Positions 8,002-16,426 of a DNA stretch of 64,000 nucleotides are shown here, piece after piece (positions within the stretch are counted from its first letter, which is position 1; each line of letters starts with the position of its first letter). A program made the position numbers and the translations under genes. Source of the DNA: Pseudomonas trivialis (GTDB lineage: Bacteria; Pseudomonadota; Gammaproteobacteria; Pseudomonadales; Pseudomonadaceae); NCBI RefSeq assembly GCF_001439805.1, contig NZ_JYLK01000016.1, positions 1 to 64,000 on the forward strand, in the 5' to 3' direction. The notes under the pieces are model-generated. The model was given only the letters and a program-made list of their open reading frames with translations, was not told the origin of the DNA and ran no database searches.

Positions 8002-9360
8002 ATGCCTGCGACCCGTATCTGGTTAAAAAACCCCCTCGCGATATTTACCGCCAATGGCCTCGATGCCCGTGGCGGCCTGGTGCTGCAAGACGGTGTGATC
8101 AGCGAAGTACTGGCCCACGGCCAGGCGCCCGCACATCCCTGCACACAGGTGTTCGACGCCCGCGAGCACGTGATCCTGCCGGGCCTGATCAATACCCATC
8201 ACCACTTCTACCAGACCCTCACCCGCGCCTGGGCACCGGTGGTCAACCAGCCGTTGTTCCCCTGGCTGAAAACCCTCTACCCGGTGTGGGCGCGGCTGAC
8301 GCCGGAAAAACTCGCGCTGGCCTCCAGGGTCGCCCTCGCCGAACTGCTGCTCTGCGGCTGCACCACCGCCGCCGACCACCATTACCTGTTCCCCGACGGC
8401 CTGGAACACGCCATTGATGTGCAAGTGCAAAGCGTGCGCGAACTGGGCATGCGCGCCATGCTCACTCGCGGTTCCATGAGCCTGGGCGAAGCCGACGGCG
8501 GCCTGCCGCCGCAGCAGACCGTGCAACACGGCCAGGTGATTCTCGACGACAGCCAGCGCCTGATCCGCGACTACCACGAACGCGGCGACGGCGCGCAGAT
8601 CCAGATTGCCCTGGCGCCCTGCTCACCGTTCTCCGTCACCCGCGAAATCATGCAAGCCAGCGCCGAGCTGGCCAATCAACTCGATGTACGCCTGCACACG
8701 CACCTGGCGGAAACCCTTGATGAAGAAGACTTCTGCCTGCAACGCTTCGGCCTGCGCACCGTGGATTATCTCGACAGCGTCGGCTGGCTTGGCCCGCGCA
8801 CCTGGCTGGCCCATGGCATTCACTTCAACCCGGATGAAATCGCACGCCTGGGCGCGGCCGGCACCGGTATCTGCCATTGCCCCAGTTCGAACATGCGCCT
8901 GGCGTCCGGCATCTGCCCCACCCTCGACCTGCTCGCCGCCGGCGCGCCCATTGGCCTTGGCGTGGACGGCTCGGCGTCCAACGATGCGTCGAACATGATC
9001 CTCGAGACGCGCCAGGCGTTGTATCTCCAGCGCCTGCGCTACGGCGCCGAAAAAATCACCCCCGAAGGTGTGCTTGGCTGGGCGACCAAAGGCTCGGCGC
9101 AGTTATTGGGACGCACGGATATCGGCGAATTGGCCGTAGGCAAACAGGCAGACCTGGCGCTGTTCAAGCTCGATGAACTGCGCTTTTCCGGCAGCCATGA
9201 CCCGATTTCGGCGTTGCTGCTGTGCGGCGCCGATCGGGCTGATCGGGTGATGGTGGGCGGCAAGTGGCGCGTCATCGACGGCCAGATTGAAGGCCTCGAC
9301 CTCAAGGGCCTGATCGCCGATCACACCCAGGCCGCGCGGCAATTGATCGCCGGGACCTGA
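8002..9360 (+). CDS. 8-oxoguanine deaminase (amidohydrolase family)
   Basis: A 452-residue amidohydrolase-superfamily enzyme that hydrolyses 8-oxoguanine to urate plus ammonia in the cytosol. Visible metal ligands are the first-strand HxH at H66/H68, H232 and H234 in HTHLAE, a later His in LAHGIHF, and the strand-8 aspartate D322 in GVDGSASND. Length and sequence fit the biochemically characterised P. aeruginosa enzyme in the same neighbourhood rather than guanine deaminase or ATZ-type hydrolases. A strong GAGGAG ribosome-binding site lies eight bases ahead of the ATG at 8002. The gene is close to an NCS2 permease and an adenine deaminase, consistent with purine salvage or use as nitrogen source. 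Confidence 0.9.
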   Translation: MPATRIWLKNPLAIFTANGLDARGGLVLQDGVISEVLAHGQAPAHPCTQVFDAREHVILPGLINTHHHFYQTLTRAWAPVVNQPLFPWLKTLYPVWARLTPEKLALASRVALAELLLCGCTTAADHHYLFPDGLEHAIDVQVQSVRELGMRAMLTRGSMSLGEADGGLPPQQTVQHGQVILDDSQRLIRDYHERGDGAQIQIALAPCSPFSVTREIMQASAELANQLDVRLHTHLAETLDEEDFCLQRFGLRTVDYLDSVGWLGPRTWLAHGIHFNPDEIARLGAAGTGICHCPSSNMRLASGICPTLDLLAAGAPIGLGVDGSASNDASNMILETRQALYLQRLRYGAEKITPEGVLGWATKGSAQLLGRTDIGELAVGKQADLALFKLDELRFSGSHDPISALLLCGADRADRVMVGGKWRVIDGQIEGLDLKGLIADHTQAARQLIAGT

Positions 9361-9377
9361 GCCAGACACTGTTCAAA

Positions 9378-9407
9378 ATGTGGGAGGGAGCAAGCCCCCT
9401 CCCACAT
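9378..9407. terminator. Bidirectional terminator of the REP-hairpin type
   Basis: An 11-bp perfect stem (ATGTGGGAGGG at 9378-9388 with 9397-9407) around a short AGCAAGCC loop lies between the convergent deaminase and antiporter genes. It belongs to the GTGGGAGGGGGCTTGC repeat family found at several other places in this window. The T tract is weak on both strands. Confidence 0.65.
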
Positions 9408-9421
9408 CCGTTATGTGGTGC

Positions 9422-10513
9422 TTAAAGTCCCAGCAGCGACAACATGATGAACGTCGCAAACAGCACAAAGTGCGTCATCCCTTCGATCGCATTGGTTTCG
9501 CCATCGTTGAGGTTGATCGCACTCACGATCAGCGTGATAAACACCATCACTGTCTGCACCGGGGTCATCGCCATCTGGAACGGCTGGCCGCTGTAGAGCG
9601 CCATGGCTTCCATCACCGGTACGGTCAGAATCACCGTCGACAACGAAGCACCCAGGGCAATGTTCACCACCGACTGCATGCGATTGGCCAGCGCCGCACG
9701 CAACGCGGTCAGGATCTCCGGCGCCGCCGAAATGGCCGCCACCACAATCGCCGTGATCACCGGCGGTGCGCCCGTGCCTTCCAGGCCCAGGTCGAGGGTC
9801 TTGGACATCACTTCGGCCAGCGCGCCAATCACGATCACGCCGAACACCAGGGTGCCGATGGAAAACGCCAGGCTCACCGGCGCCTCATGTTCGGCTTCCG
9901 GCAGTTTCTTGCGGCGTTTTTCCGGGTAGCTGTAGCTGAAGAAATAACTGTGCGGCCCGACCTGCATGCGCAGGAACAAGGTGTAGAGCACCACCATCGC
10001 GCCGATGGTGAACGCCGAGTAAATCTTCCAGTCGGCCTGGGGGATAAATTCCGGCACCACCATCGACACGCCCATGGCGGTCAGGATCATCACGCTGTAA
10101 GTGCGCGCAGAGTCATCGTTGTAGGACTGCTCACCGTGCTTGATGCCGCCCATCAGCGCGGCCAGGCCGAGGATGCCGTTGATATCCAGCATCACCGCCG
10201 AATAAATGGTGTCGCGCACCAAGGTGGGCGAAGGTTCGTTGCTCATCATGATGGCCAGGATCACCACTTCCACCAGCACGGCGGCCAGCGTCAGGATCAT
10301 GGTGCCGTAGGGGTCGCCGACCTTCTCCGCCAATTGCTCGGCATGGTGGGCGACGCGCATCGAGGCCATCACGATAAAGCCGATCAACACCACGCCCGCC
10401 ACCAGCGCCACGACCTGCCCGCTGTGCAGCATCCAGTGCTCCAGCGGGTAGGCGGCGATGGCGGCAATCAGCGCCAGCAGCATGAATTTTTCTTGCTTGA
10501 GTGAGGTAAGCAT
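9422..10513 (-). CDS. chaA: Calcium/cation:proton antiporter, ChaA-like
   Basis: A 363-residue inner-membrane protein with about 11 transmembrane segments and the two acidic repeats of the CaCA superfamily. The first is around GDPYGTMILTLAAVLVE (residues about 66-82); the second is around ISAAPEILTALRAALANRMQ, followed by VVNIALGAS. It should exchange cytoplasmic Ca2+ (and possibly Na+ or K+) for protons. A short charged cytoplasmic loop (YPEKRRKKLPEAEHE) separates the halves, as usual in the family. It is transcribed convergently with the 8-oxoguanine deaminase gene and divergently from the adenine deaminase gene. No functional link with these is apparent. Confidence 0.87.
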   Translation of the reverse strand: MLTSLKQEKFMLLALIAAIAAYPLEHWMLHSGQVVALVAGVVLIGFIVMASMRVAHHAEQLAEKVGDPYGTMILTLAAVLVEVVILAIMMSNEPSPTLVRDTIYSAVMLDINGILGLAALMGGIKHGEQSYNDDSARTYSVMILTAMGVSMVVPEFIPQADWKIYSAFTIGAMVVLYTLFLRMQVGPHSYFFSYSYPEKRRKKLPEAEHEAPVSLAFSIGTLVFGVIVIGALAEVMSKTLDLGLEGTGAPPVITAIVVAAISAAPEILTALRAALANRMQSVVNIALGASLSTVILTVPVMEAMALYSGQPFQMAMTPVQTVMVFITLIVSAINLNDGETNAIEGMTHFVLFATFIMLSLLGL

Positions 10514-10706
10514 TGCGGGCCTTCTGGTAGGGCAAATCAGTCATTGATGGGGTACAGACTGCATCGCGCCGCTAACGTTTCGTTACACCTTAATTCAAGT
10601 CGCCCTTGCGCGAATAATAGGAATACTCTCCTGCCGGTCAGGTTTTGCCGATTATTTCTGCCATGGCCTGTAGAATGCCGCCATTGCACCTGATGAGAAT
10701 TTGACT

Positions 10707-11660
10707 ATGTACGATTGGCTCAACGCCCTGCCCAAGGCCGAATTGCACCTGCACCTGGAGGGCTCGCTGGAGCCTGAGCTGCTGTTCGCCCTGGCCGAAC
10801 GCAACAAGATTGCGTTGCCGTGGAACGACGTCGAAGCCCTGCGCAAGGCCTACGCGTTCAACAACCTGCAGGAGTTTCTCGACCTGTATTACAAGGGCGC
10901 CGATGTGTTGCGCACCTCCCAGGATTTCTACGACCTGACCTGGGCCTACCTGCTGCGCTGCAAGGCCCAGAACGTGATTCACACCGAACCGTTCTTCGAC
11001 CCGCAAACCCACACCGACCGTGGCATCCCCTTTGAAGTGGTGCTCAACGGCATCGCCGCCGCACTCAAGGATGGTGAGCAGCAACTGGGCATCAGCAGCG
11101 GCCTGATCCTCAGCTTCCTGCGCCACCTGAGCGAAGCCGAAGCCGAAAAAACCCTCGACCAGGCGTTGCCGTTCCGTGATGCATTCGTGGCCGTGGGCCT
11201 GGACAGTTCGGAAATGGGTCACCCGCCGAGCAAGTTCCAGCGTGTGTTCGACCGCGCCCGTGGCGAAGGCTTCCTCACCGTGGCCCACGCCGGCGAAGAA
11301 GGCCCGCCCGAGTACATCTGGGAAGCCATCGACCTGTTGAAAATCCAGCGCATCGACCATGGCGTGCGCGCCATCGAAGACGAGCGCCTGATGCAGCGCA
11401 TCATCGACGAACAGATCCCGCTGACCGTGTGCCCGTTGTCCAACACCAAGCTCTGCGTGTTCGACGACATGGCCCAGCACAACATCCTCGACATGCTCGA
11501 GCGCGGCGTGAAAGTGACGGTGAACTCCGATGACCCGGCGTACTTCGGCGGTTATGTCACCGAGAACTTCCATGCGCTGTACACCAGCCTGGGCATGACC
11601 CAGGACCAGGCCAAACGCCTGGCGCAGAACAGCCTGGATGCGCGGTTGATCAAGCCATAA
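10707..11660 (+). CDS. Adenine deaminase
   Basis: A 317-residue member of the adenosine/adenine deaminase family. The metal site begins with H14-L-H16 in ELHLHLEG; later come VAHAGEE and the aspartate pair in VNSDDPAYF. The segment GLDSSEMGHPPSKF is the version seen in adenine deaminases rather than the GDE-type segment of adenosine deaminases, so the reaction is probably adenine to hypoxanthine. The P. aeruginosa counterpart was shown to be an adenine deaminase. An in-frame TTG lies two codons upstream, but ATG at 10707 matches the family start. A hairpin terminator follows at 11679-11708. Confidence 0.88.
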   Translation: MYDWLNALPKAELHLHLEGSLEPELLFALAERNKIALPWNDVEALRKAYAFNNLQEFLDLYYKGADVLRTSQDFYDLTWAYLLRCKAQNVIHTEPFFDPQTHTDRGIPFEVVLNGIAAALKDGEQQLGISSGLILSFLRHLSEAEAEKTLDQALPFRDAFVAVGLDSSEMGHPPSKFQRVFDRARGEGFLTVAHAGEEGPPEYIWEAIDLLKIQRIDHGVRAIEDERLMQRIIDEQIPLTVCPLSNTKLCVFDDMAQHNILDMLERGVKVTVNSDDPAYFGGYVTENFHALYTSLGMTQDQAKRLAQNSLDARLIKP

Positions 11661-11678
11661 CTTAATCACTAAAACCAA

Positions 11679-11708
11679 ATGTGGAAGGGGGCTTGCCCCC
11701 TCCCACAT
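11679..11708. terminator. Bidirectional terminator of the REP-hairpin type
   Basis: A 13-bp stem with one mismatch around CTTG lies between the convergent adenine deaminase and MFS genes. It is another copy of the GTGGGAGGGGGCTTGC repeat family. Confidence 0.7.
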
Positions 11709-11726
11709 TGCGGTTTGCAGTGTTCT

Positions 11727-13097
11727 TCAGGCTTCGGTGAGTTCTTCCAGGGTCTTGCCCTTCGTCTCCATTCCGAACACCCACACCACCAATGCCGCCA
11801 CGGCAAAACACAGCGCGCCCAGGGCAAACACCCCGCCCTGCCCGGTAATCGGGAATACCAGCCCGGTCACCAACGGCCCGAGCAGGGAGCCGACCCGGCC
11901 GATGGCCGAGGCAAACCCGGAGCCTGTCGCACGCGCCGACGTGGGGTAAAGCTCCGGCGTATAGGTGTACAGCACCGCCCACATGCCAAACAGGAAGAAC
12001 TGCATCAGCAGCCCCGAGGTGATCAGCAGGCCGACGTTGCCGCCAAACACCGCGCTTTGTCCGTAGAGAAACGCCATCACCCCACCGCCCAGCAGCGTCA
12101 CCACGCACACCGGTTTGCGTCCCCAGCGCTCCACCAGCCAGGCCGCCATCAGAAAGCCGGGGATCCCGCCCAGGGAAATGATCACCGTGTAATACACCGA
12201 CTGTGTCACCGCAAACCCCGACTGCTGCAGCAGCGCGCTCAGCCACGAGGTCAACCCGTAGAACCCGAGCAGCGCAAAGAACCACACGCTCCAGATCATC
12301 ATCGTGCGCTGGCGGTACTGCGCCGACCACAGCTGGTGGAAGGCAGAGAAGAACGTGCCCGGCGCACTCTCTACCCGTGGCAATGCAATCGGTTCGGGCA
12401 AGTCCGCGCGGCCCAGCGAATCGCGCACCTTCTGCTCGATCCCCAGCAACACCTTGTCCGCCGCCGCATGCCGCCCGGCCTGCTCCAGCCAGCGCGGCGA
12501 TTCCGGGATGAAGAAGCGGATCGCCAGAACGAACACCGCCGGCACCGCCAGCACCAGAAAGATGTCGCGCCAGCCAATCACCGGCAACAAAAAGTAAGAC
12601 AACACCCCGGCGGCCACAAAGCCCAGCGGCCAGAAGCCGTCCATCAAAGCGATGTAACGCCCGCGCCGCTTGGCGGGAATCAGCTCCGACAGCATCGACT
12701 GGGCAATCGGAAACTCCATGCCCATGCCGATGCCCAACAGCACACGGAACAAGGTCAGCGCCTCCACCGTCTGCGCCGTGGAACACAGGTAGCTGGCCAG
12801 GCCCCACAGCACGATGCTCCACTGGAACACCGGCTTGCGGCCGAAGCGGTCCGCCAGCATGCCGGACAGGGACGCGCCCACCACCATGCCAAAAAAACTC
12901 GAGCTGGCGAGCAACCCGGCCTGGGCCGTGCTCAGGCCAAACTCGGTTTTGATCGAGCCCAACAGAAAGGTCATCATCGCGAGGTCCATGGAGTCGAAGA
13001 AAAACGCCAGGGCGATGATGATAAAGATGACGCGGTGATAACCGCTCAAAGGTAACCGTTCCAGCCGTTCCGCCGCGCTATAGCCTTGCCTGCCCAT
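11727..13097 (-). CDS. MFS transporter, sugar-porter/SV2-like group
   Basis: A 456-residue major facilitator with 12 predicted transmembrane helices. The A-motif after TM2 is GMLADRFGRKP, a second copy between TM8 and TM9 reads LVERWGRKP, and TM4 has RVLLGIGMGMEFP followed by SELIPAKRRGRY. The central-loop motif PESPRWL and the C-terminal ETKGKTLEEL are hallmarks of the sugar-porter/organic-acid subset, which also contains niacin (NiaP) and aromatic-acid carriers. The substrate cannot be chosen from sequence. It faces an ArsR-like regulator gene about 100 bp upstream on the same strand, which may or may not control it. Start ATG 13097. Confidence 0.85.
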   Translation of the reverse strand: MGRQGYSAAERLERLPLSGYHRVIFIIIALAFFFDSMDLAMMTFLLGSIKTEFGLSTAQAGLLASSSFFGMVVGASLSGMLADRFGRKPVFQWSIVLWGLASYLCSTAQTVEALTLFRVLLGIGMGMEFPIAQSMLSELIPAKRRGRYIALMDGFWPLGFVAAGVLSYFLLPVIGWRDIFLVLAVPAVFVLAIRFFIPESPRWLEQAGRHAAADKVLLGIEQKVRDSLGRADLPEPIALPRVESAPGTFFSAFHQLWSAQYRQRTMMIWSVWFFALLGFYGLTSWLSALLQQSGFAVTQSVYYTVIISLGGIPGFLMAAWLVERWGRKPVCVVTLLGGGVMAFLYGQSAVFGGNVGLLITSGLLMQFFLFGMWAVLYTYTPELYPTSARATGSGFASAIGRVGSLLGPLVTGLVFPITGQGGVFALGALCFAVAALVVWVFGMETKGKTLEELTEA

Positions 13098-13200
13098 GCT
13101 GCACCCCCGTGTGAAATTCCCCTCGGCGAGTGTGCGGCATCGTTTTGGCGGGCTATTGCTGGATGCGACCTGACTGAAACCCTGAACGACGCCGACCGCC

Positions 13201-13896
13201 TCAGGCCTGGGCGGGTTCAGCCAGACGGGCGATTTCCAGCAGCCCCGTGGGGCTCACCAACAAGCCGCGAGACGCGTGCGTGGCGCGGATCCAGTTCGAC
13301 TGCAAAAACAGTTGCATCAGCCCCGCCCCCAACGCGCCGCCCAGGTGCGGTTGCTGCTGACTCCAGTCGAAACAATCGCACACCAGCGGCGTGCTCAGCG
13401 CCTGGGTGAAAATCCCCAGGCCGGCCAGTTGCTGCGCGCCCTTGAACGTGACTTCGATGCGCTGCTCACAACGCTCAATCCACCCCGCCGCCATCATCCG
13501 TTGATACAACTGCGCCGCCAGTTCACCGCCCAGGTGGCCTTGGCACAAACGCGCGTGGCGCAACGACGCTGGCGCTGCCAACGCCACGGGTGCCACCTGG
13601 GGTGAACAACGCGCGGCACTGGCCATGGTGGTGCTGGCCAGGGCGTCGATGGCCAGGCTGACATCGGCGGCGGCAACGCGGAAGAGCCGTCGGCCACGCC
13701 GCACCTCGACCCGCAGCAAGCCGCTGCCGGTCAGTCGCGCCAGGTGCGCATTGGCCGAGGTCGACGACACGCCGGCCAGCGTGGCCAACTCCTCCGACGA
13801 CCTGGCCGAACCGTCCATCAAAGCCCAGAGCATGGCGGTGCGTTTGGGCTCGGCCAGCAAGCTGGCGATACGGCTGATGCATGGTGCCTGTTCCAT
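13201..13896 (-). CDS. ArsR-type winged-helix regulator with long C-terminal domain
   Basis: A 231-residue protein. Residues about 5-75 form an ArsR/SmtB-like winged HTH (ISRIASLLAEPKRTAMLWAL, then LATLAGVSSTSANAHLARLT, then a wing GLLRVEVRRGRRLFRV). The remaining 150 residues include several Cys residues and a conserved-looking LVCDCFDWSQQQPHLGGALG segment, typical of a subfamily of longer ArsR-like proteins rather than metal-sensing SmtB. The ATG at 13896 has GGGAG ahead of it. It lies about 100 bp upstream of the MFS gene on the same strand, so it could be a local regulator. The ligand is unknown. Confidence 0.82.
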   Translation of the reverse strand: MEQAPCISRIASLLAEPKRTAMLWALMDGSARSSEELATLAGVSSTSANAHLARLTGSGLLRVEVRRGRRLFRVAAADVSLAIDALASTTMASAARCSPQVAPVALAAPASLRHARLCQGHLGGELAAQLYQRMMAAGWIERCEQRIEVTFKGAQQLAGLGIFTQALSTPLVCDCFDWSQQQPHLGGALGAGLMQLFLQSNWIRATHASRGLLVSPTGLLEIARLAEPAQA

Positions 13897-14048
13897 CTAT
13901 CCACTCCCTGTTGACGCATTTTTCTGATGCGGTAACCGCCAGAGTACAGGCACACAAAGCGCCGGTTCCATGGGGTCTTACAGCGTGGATAGGGACATGA
14001 GCTGAGTGAAATTTCCGGCCTTGATGGAAGGTTTTACGTCGGACGCAC

Positions 14049-14960
14049 TCATCCGGGCATTTGCGCCGTCAATGTCGCACAACGGGACACGAGCATTTCC
14101 CGCAGCAGGTTGATGGGCTTGCTCAATTGTGCACGGTGCGCGCACAGCAGATTGAGGGGCGTGCCCTCGCCGCGCAGCGCCGGCAGGATCAGGCGCAGGC
14201 GCCCGGCCAGCACGTCGGCGCTCACATCCAGCCAGGACTTGTAGGCAATGCCCATGCCCGCCACCGCCCAGCGCCGCACCACATCGGCGTCGTCACTGAA
14301 GCGATCGCCCGTAACCGTCAGGCCGACCTTACGCTTGCCGTCGTGAAAGCCCCATTGATCGTGCACGCGGGTGCCGAGCATATACAGCAGGCAATTGTGC
14401 TGGGCCAGTTGCTCCAGCTGCTGCGGCTCGCCATGCCGCGCGAGATAGCTGGGCGCGGCGCACAGCACGCGGATATTGTCCGGCGCAACAGGCAGCGCGA
14501 CCAGGCTGGAGTCCTCGGGCTCGCCATAACGCAGGGCAATGTCCACCGGCTGGCGAAACAGGTCGGCAATGCGGTCGCCCAGCAGCAGACGGATATTCAG
14601 TTGCGGGTGCTCGCGCTGGAACTCATCCAGCCACGGCAACAGCAGGTTGCGCCCGAAATCCGAAGGCGCCGACAGTTGCAGCACACCGCTGACGTGGTCC
14701 TGACCGCTGGCCAGATGACGCCGTCCGTCCTCCAGCGCACCCAACGCGGTACGCGCGTAGTCCAGAAAACCCTCCCCCTCGGCCGTCAGGCGCAGGCTGC
14801 GGGTGGAACGCGCCAGCAAGCGCGCGCCCAGTTGCTGCTCAATGCGCTTGAGGGCGGCACTCGCCACTGCCGGCGACAGGTCCATCACCCGCGCCGCCGC
14901 CGACAGACTGCCCAGGTCCGCGGCACGCACAAACAGCTGTAAATCATCAAAGCGCAGCAT
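14049..14960 (-). CDS. LysR-type regulator, divergent from the monooxygenase/quinone reductase pair
   Basis: A 303-residue LysR-family protein. HTH in residues about 1-60 (FVRAADLGSLSAAARVMDLS then AVASAALKRIEQQLGARLL, followed by RSTRSLRLTAEG), then an effector-binding domain of the group that contains many aldehyde/quinone-responsive regulators (HVSGVLQLSAPSDFGRNLL). It is divergent from a small monooxygenase gene with 117 bp between starts. That gap contains an AT-rich partly palindromic site at 14973-14993. By the usual LysR arrangement it probably controls the two downstream redox genes; the inducer is unknown. Confidence 0.87.
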   Translation of the reverse strand: MLRFDDLQLFVRAADLGSLSAAARVMDLSPAVASAALKRIEQQLGARLLARSTRSLRLTAEGEGFLDYARTALGALEDGRRHLASGQDHVSGVLQLSAPSDFGRNLLLPWLDEFQREHPQLNIRLLLGDRIADLFRQPVDIALRYGEPEDSSLVALPVAPDNIRVLCAAPSYLARHGEPQQLEQLAQHNCLLYMLGTRVHDQWGFHDGKRKVGLTVTGDRFSDDADVVRRWAVAGMGIAYKSWLDVSADVLAGRLRLILPALRGEGTPLNLLCAHRAQLSKPINLLREMLVSRCATLTAQMPG

Positions 14961-14972
14961 AAAACCCGCCCA

Positions 14973-14993
14973 TTATCAAAATATTATTGAAAC
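14973..14993. promoter_or_regulatory. Candidate LysR operator
   Basis: This AT-rich stretch with near-dyad CAAAATATTATTG (14978-14990) lies in otherwise GC-rich DNA, midway in the divergent gap between the LysR gene and the monooxygenase gene. It fits the loose T-N11-A pattern of LysR sites. Assignment is by position and symmetry only. Confidence 0.35.
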
Positions 14994-15077
14994 AGACCTC
15001 TGTTTTAGCGGCTTTTATCCGCGCAGCAAATAGCCAATCATCTGGGCATCCCGTTCATCACGTATCTGGAGTCGACC

Positions 15078-15371
15078 ATGTCCACCGCCTTTAACGTCAT
15101 TGCCACGCTGATCGCCAAGCCCGGCCAACAGGACACCCTGGAAAAACGCCTGCGTGAGCTGTTGGAGCCCACCCGCCTTGAAGCCGGTTGCGAGCAATAC
15201 GACCTGTACCAGGACCTGCAACACCCGCAGACCTTCTACATGCTCGAACGCTGGAGCGACGACGCCGCCCTGGCCGACCACGACCAGAGCGCACATATCC
15301 AGAGCTTTCGCGCCAAGGCCGCCGATGTGATCGAACATTTCGAACTCAAGCGCCTGACATTGCTCGCCTGA
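15078..15371 (+). CDS. Antibiotic-biosynthesis-monooxygenase (ABM/YgiN-like) quinol monooxygenase
   Basis: A 97-residue single ABM-domain protein (dimeric ferredoxin-like fold). Conserved family features are FNVIATLIAKPGQQDTLEKR at the start, the CEQYDLYQD strand, and FYMLERWSDDAALADHDQS. Relatives such as YgiN oxidise quinols without a cofactor, or act in quinone redox cycling. It lies 37 bp upstream of a quinone-reductase-like dehydrogenase gene, so the pair probably deals with quinones or reactive aldehydes under the divergent LysR regulator. The exact substrate is unassigned. Confidence 0.85.
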   Translation: MSTAFNVIATLIAKPGQQDTLEKRLRELLEPTRLEAGCEQYDLYQDLQHPQTFYMLERWSDDAALADHDQSAHIQSFRAKAADVIEHFELKRLTLLA

Positions 15372-15408
15372 TCACCGCACCTTCCCATCACCCTTTTGCG
15401 GAGCCCCC

Positions 15409-16422
15409 ATGAAAGCCATCGCGTATTACGCTTCACTGCCGATCAACGATCCAAAATCCCTGCAGGACATCGAACTGCCCGAACCCGTCGCCGGCCCGCG
15501 TGACCTGCTGGTGGAAGTCAAAGCCATCTCGGTCAACCCGGTCGATACCAAGGTCCGCCAGAACGTCGCCCCGGAAAACGGCGCCGCCAAGGTGCTGGGC
15601 TGGGACGTGGCGGGCGTGGTCAAGGCGGTCGGCAGCGACGTGACGCTGTTCAAGCACGGTGACAAGGTGTTCTACGCCGGCTCCCTGGTGCGCCCGGGCG
15701 GCAACAGCGAGCTGCACACCGTCGACGAACGTATCGTCGGGCGCATGCCCAAAAGCCTGAGTTTCGCCGAGGCGGCCGCCCTGCCCCTGACCGCTATCAC
15801 CGCTTGGGAACTGCTGTTCGAGCGCCTGCAGGTGCGTGAAGGTCAAACCGATGAAGGCCAGAGCCTGCTGATCGTCGGCGCCGCCGGGGGCGTGGGCTCG
15901 ATCCTCACCCAACTGGCCAGCCGACTTACCGCACTGAAAGTGATCGGCACCGCCTCGCGCCCGGAAACCCAAGCCTGGGCCAAAGACCTCGGCGCGCACC
16001 TGGTGATCGACCATAGCCAACCGCTGAGCCAGGCCCTGCAACAGGCCGGCCACCCGCAGGTGACCCACGTCGCCAGCCTGACCCACACCGAGCATCACCT
16101 GGATCAACTGGTGGAAGCGCTGCAACCCCAGGGCAAACTGGCGCTGATCGACGACCCCAAGGCGCTGGACGTGAGCACGCTCAAGCGCAAGAGCCTGTCG
16201 CTGCACTGGGAGTTCATGTACACCCGCTCGATGTTCGAAACACCGGACATGATCGAGCAACACAACCTGCTCAACCGCGTCGCCGAACTGATCGACGACG
16301 GCACCCTGAAAACCACACTGGGCGAGCACTTCGGCGTGATCAACGCCGACAACCTGCGCCGTGCCCATGCCTTGCTCGAAAGCGGCAAAGCCAAGGGCAA
16401 GATCGTGCTCGAAGGGTTCTGA
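15409..16422 (+). CDS. Zinc-type alcohol dehydrogenase-like protein / quinone oxidoreductase (MDR family)
   Basis: A 337-residue medium-chain dehydrogenase/reductase. The N-terminal GroES-like domain (LLVEVKAISVNPVDTKVRQN) lacks the cysteine-rich structural zinc lobe of true alcohol dehydrogenases. The Rossmann motif is VGAAGGVGSI (residues about 162-171). It most resembles the zinc-binding-dehydrogenase quinone-oxidoreductase group that reduces quinones or enones with NADPH. GGAG lies eight bases ahead of the ATG at 15409. It is the second gene of a probable two-gene operon with the ABM monooxygenase, opposite a LysR regulator. It ends four bases before the convergent Bcr/CflA gene. Confidence 0.88.
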   Translation: MKAIAYYASLPINDPKSLQDIELPEPVAGPRDLLVEVKAISVNPVDTKVRQNVAPENGAAKVLGWDVAGVVKAVGSDVTLFKHGDKVFYAGSLVRPGGNSELHTVDERIVGRMPKSLSFAEAAALPLTAITAWELLFERLQVREGQTDEGQSLLIVGAAGGVGSILTQLASRLTALKVIGTASRPETQAWAKDLGAHLVIDHSQPLSQALQQAGHPQVTHVASLTHTEHHLDQLVEALQPQGKLALIDDPKALDVSTLKRKSLSLHWEFMYTRSMFETPDMIEQHNLLNRVAELIDDGTLKTTLGEHFGVINADNLRRAHALLESGKAKGKIVLEGF

Positions 16423-16426
16423 TCGG

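Noticed and set aside
11679..13055. 458-codon plus-strand ORF opposite the MFS gene
   Set aside because: Antisense shadow; the minus-strand frame has 12 TM helices and MFS motifs.
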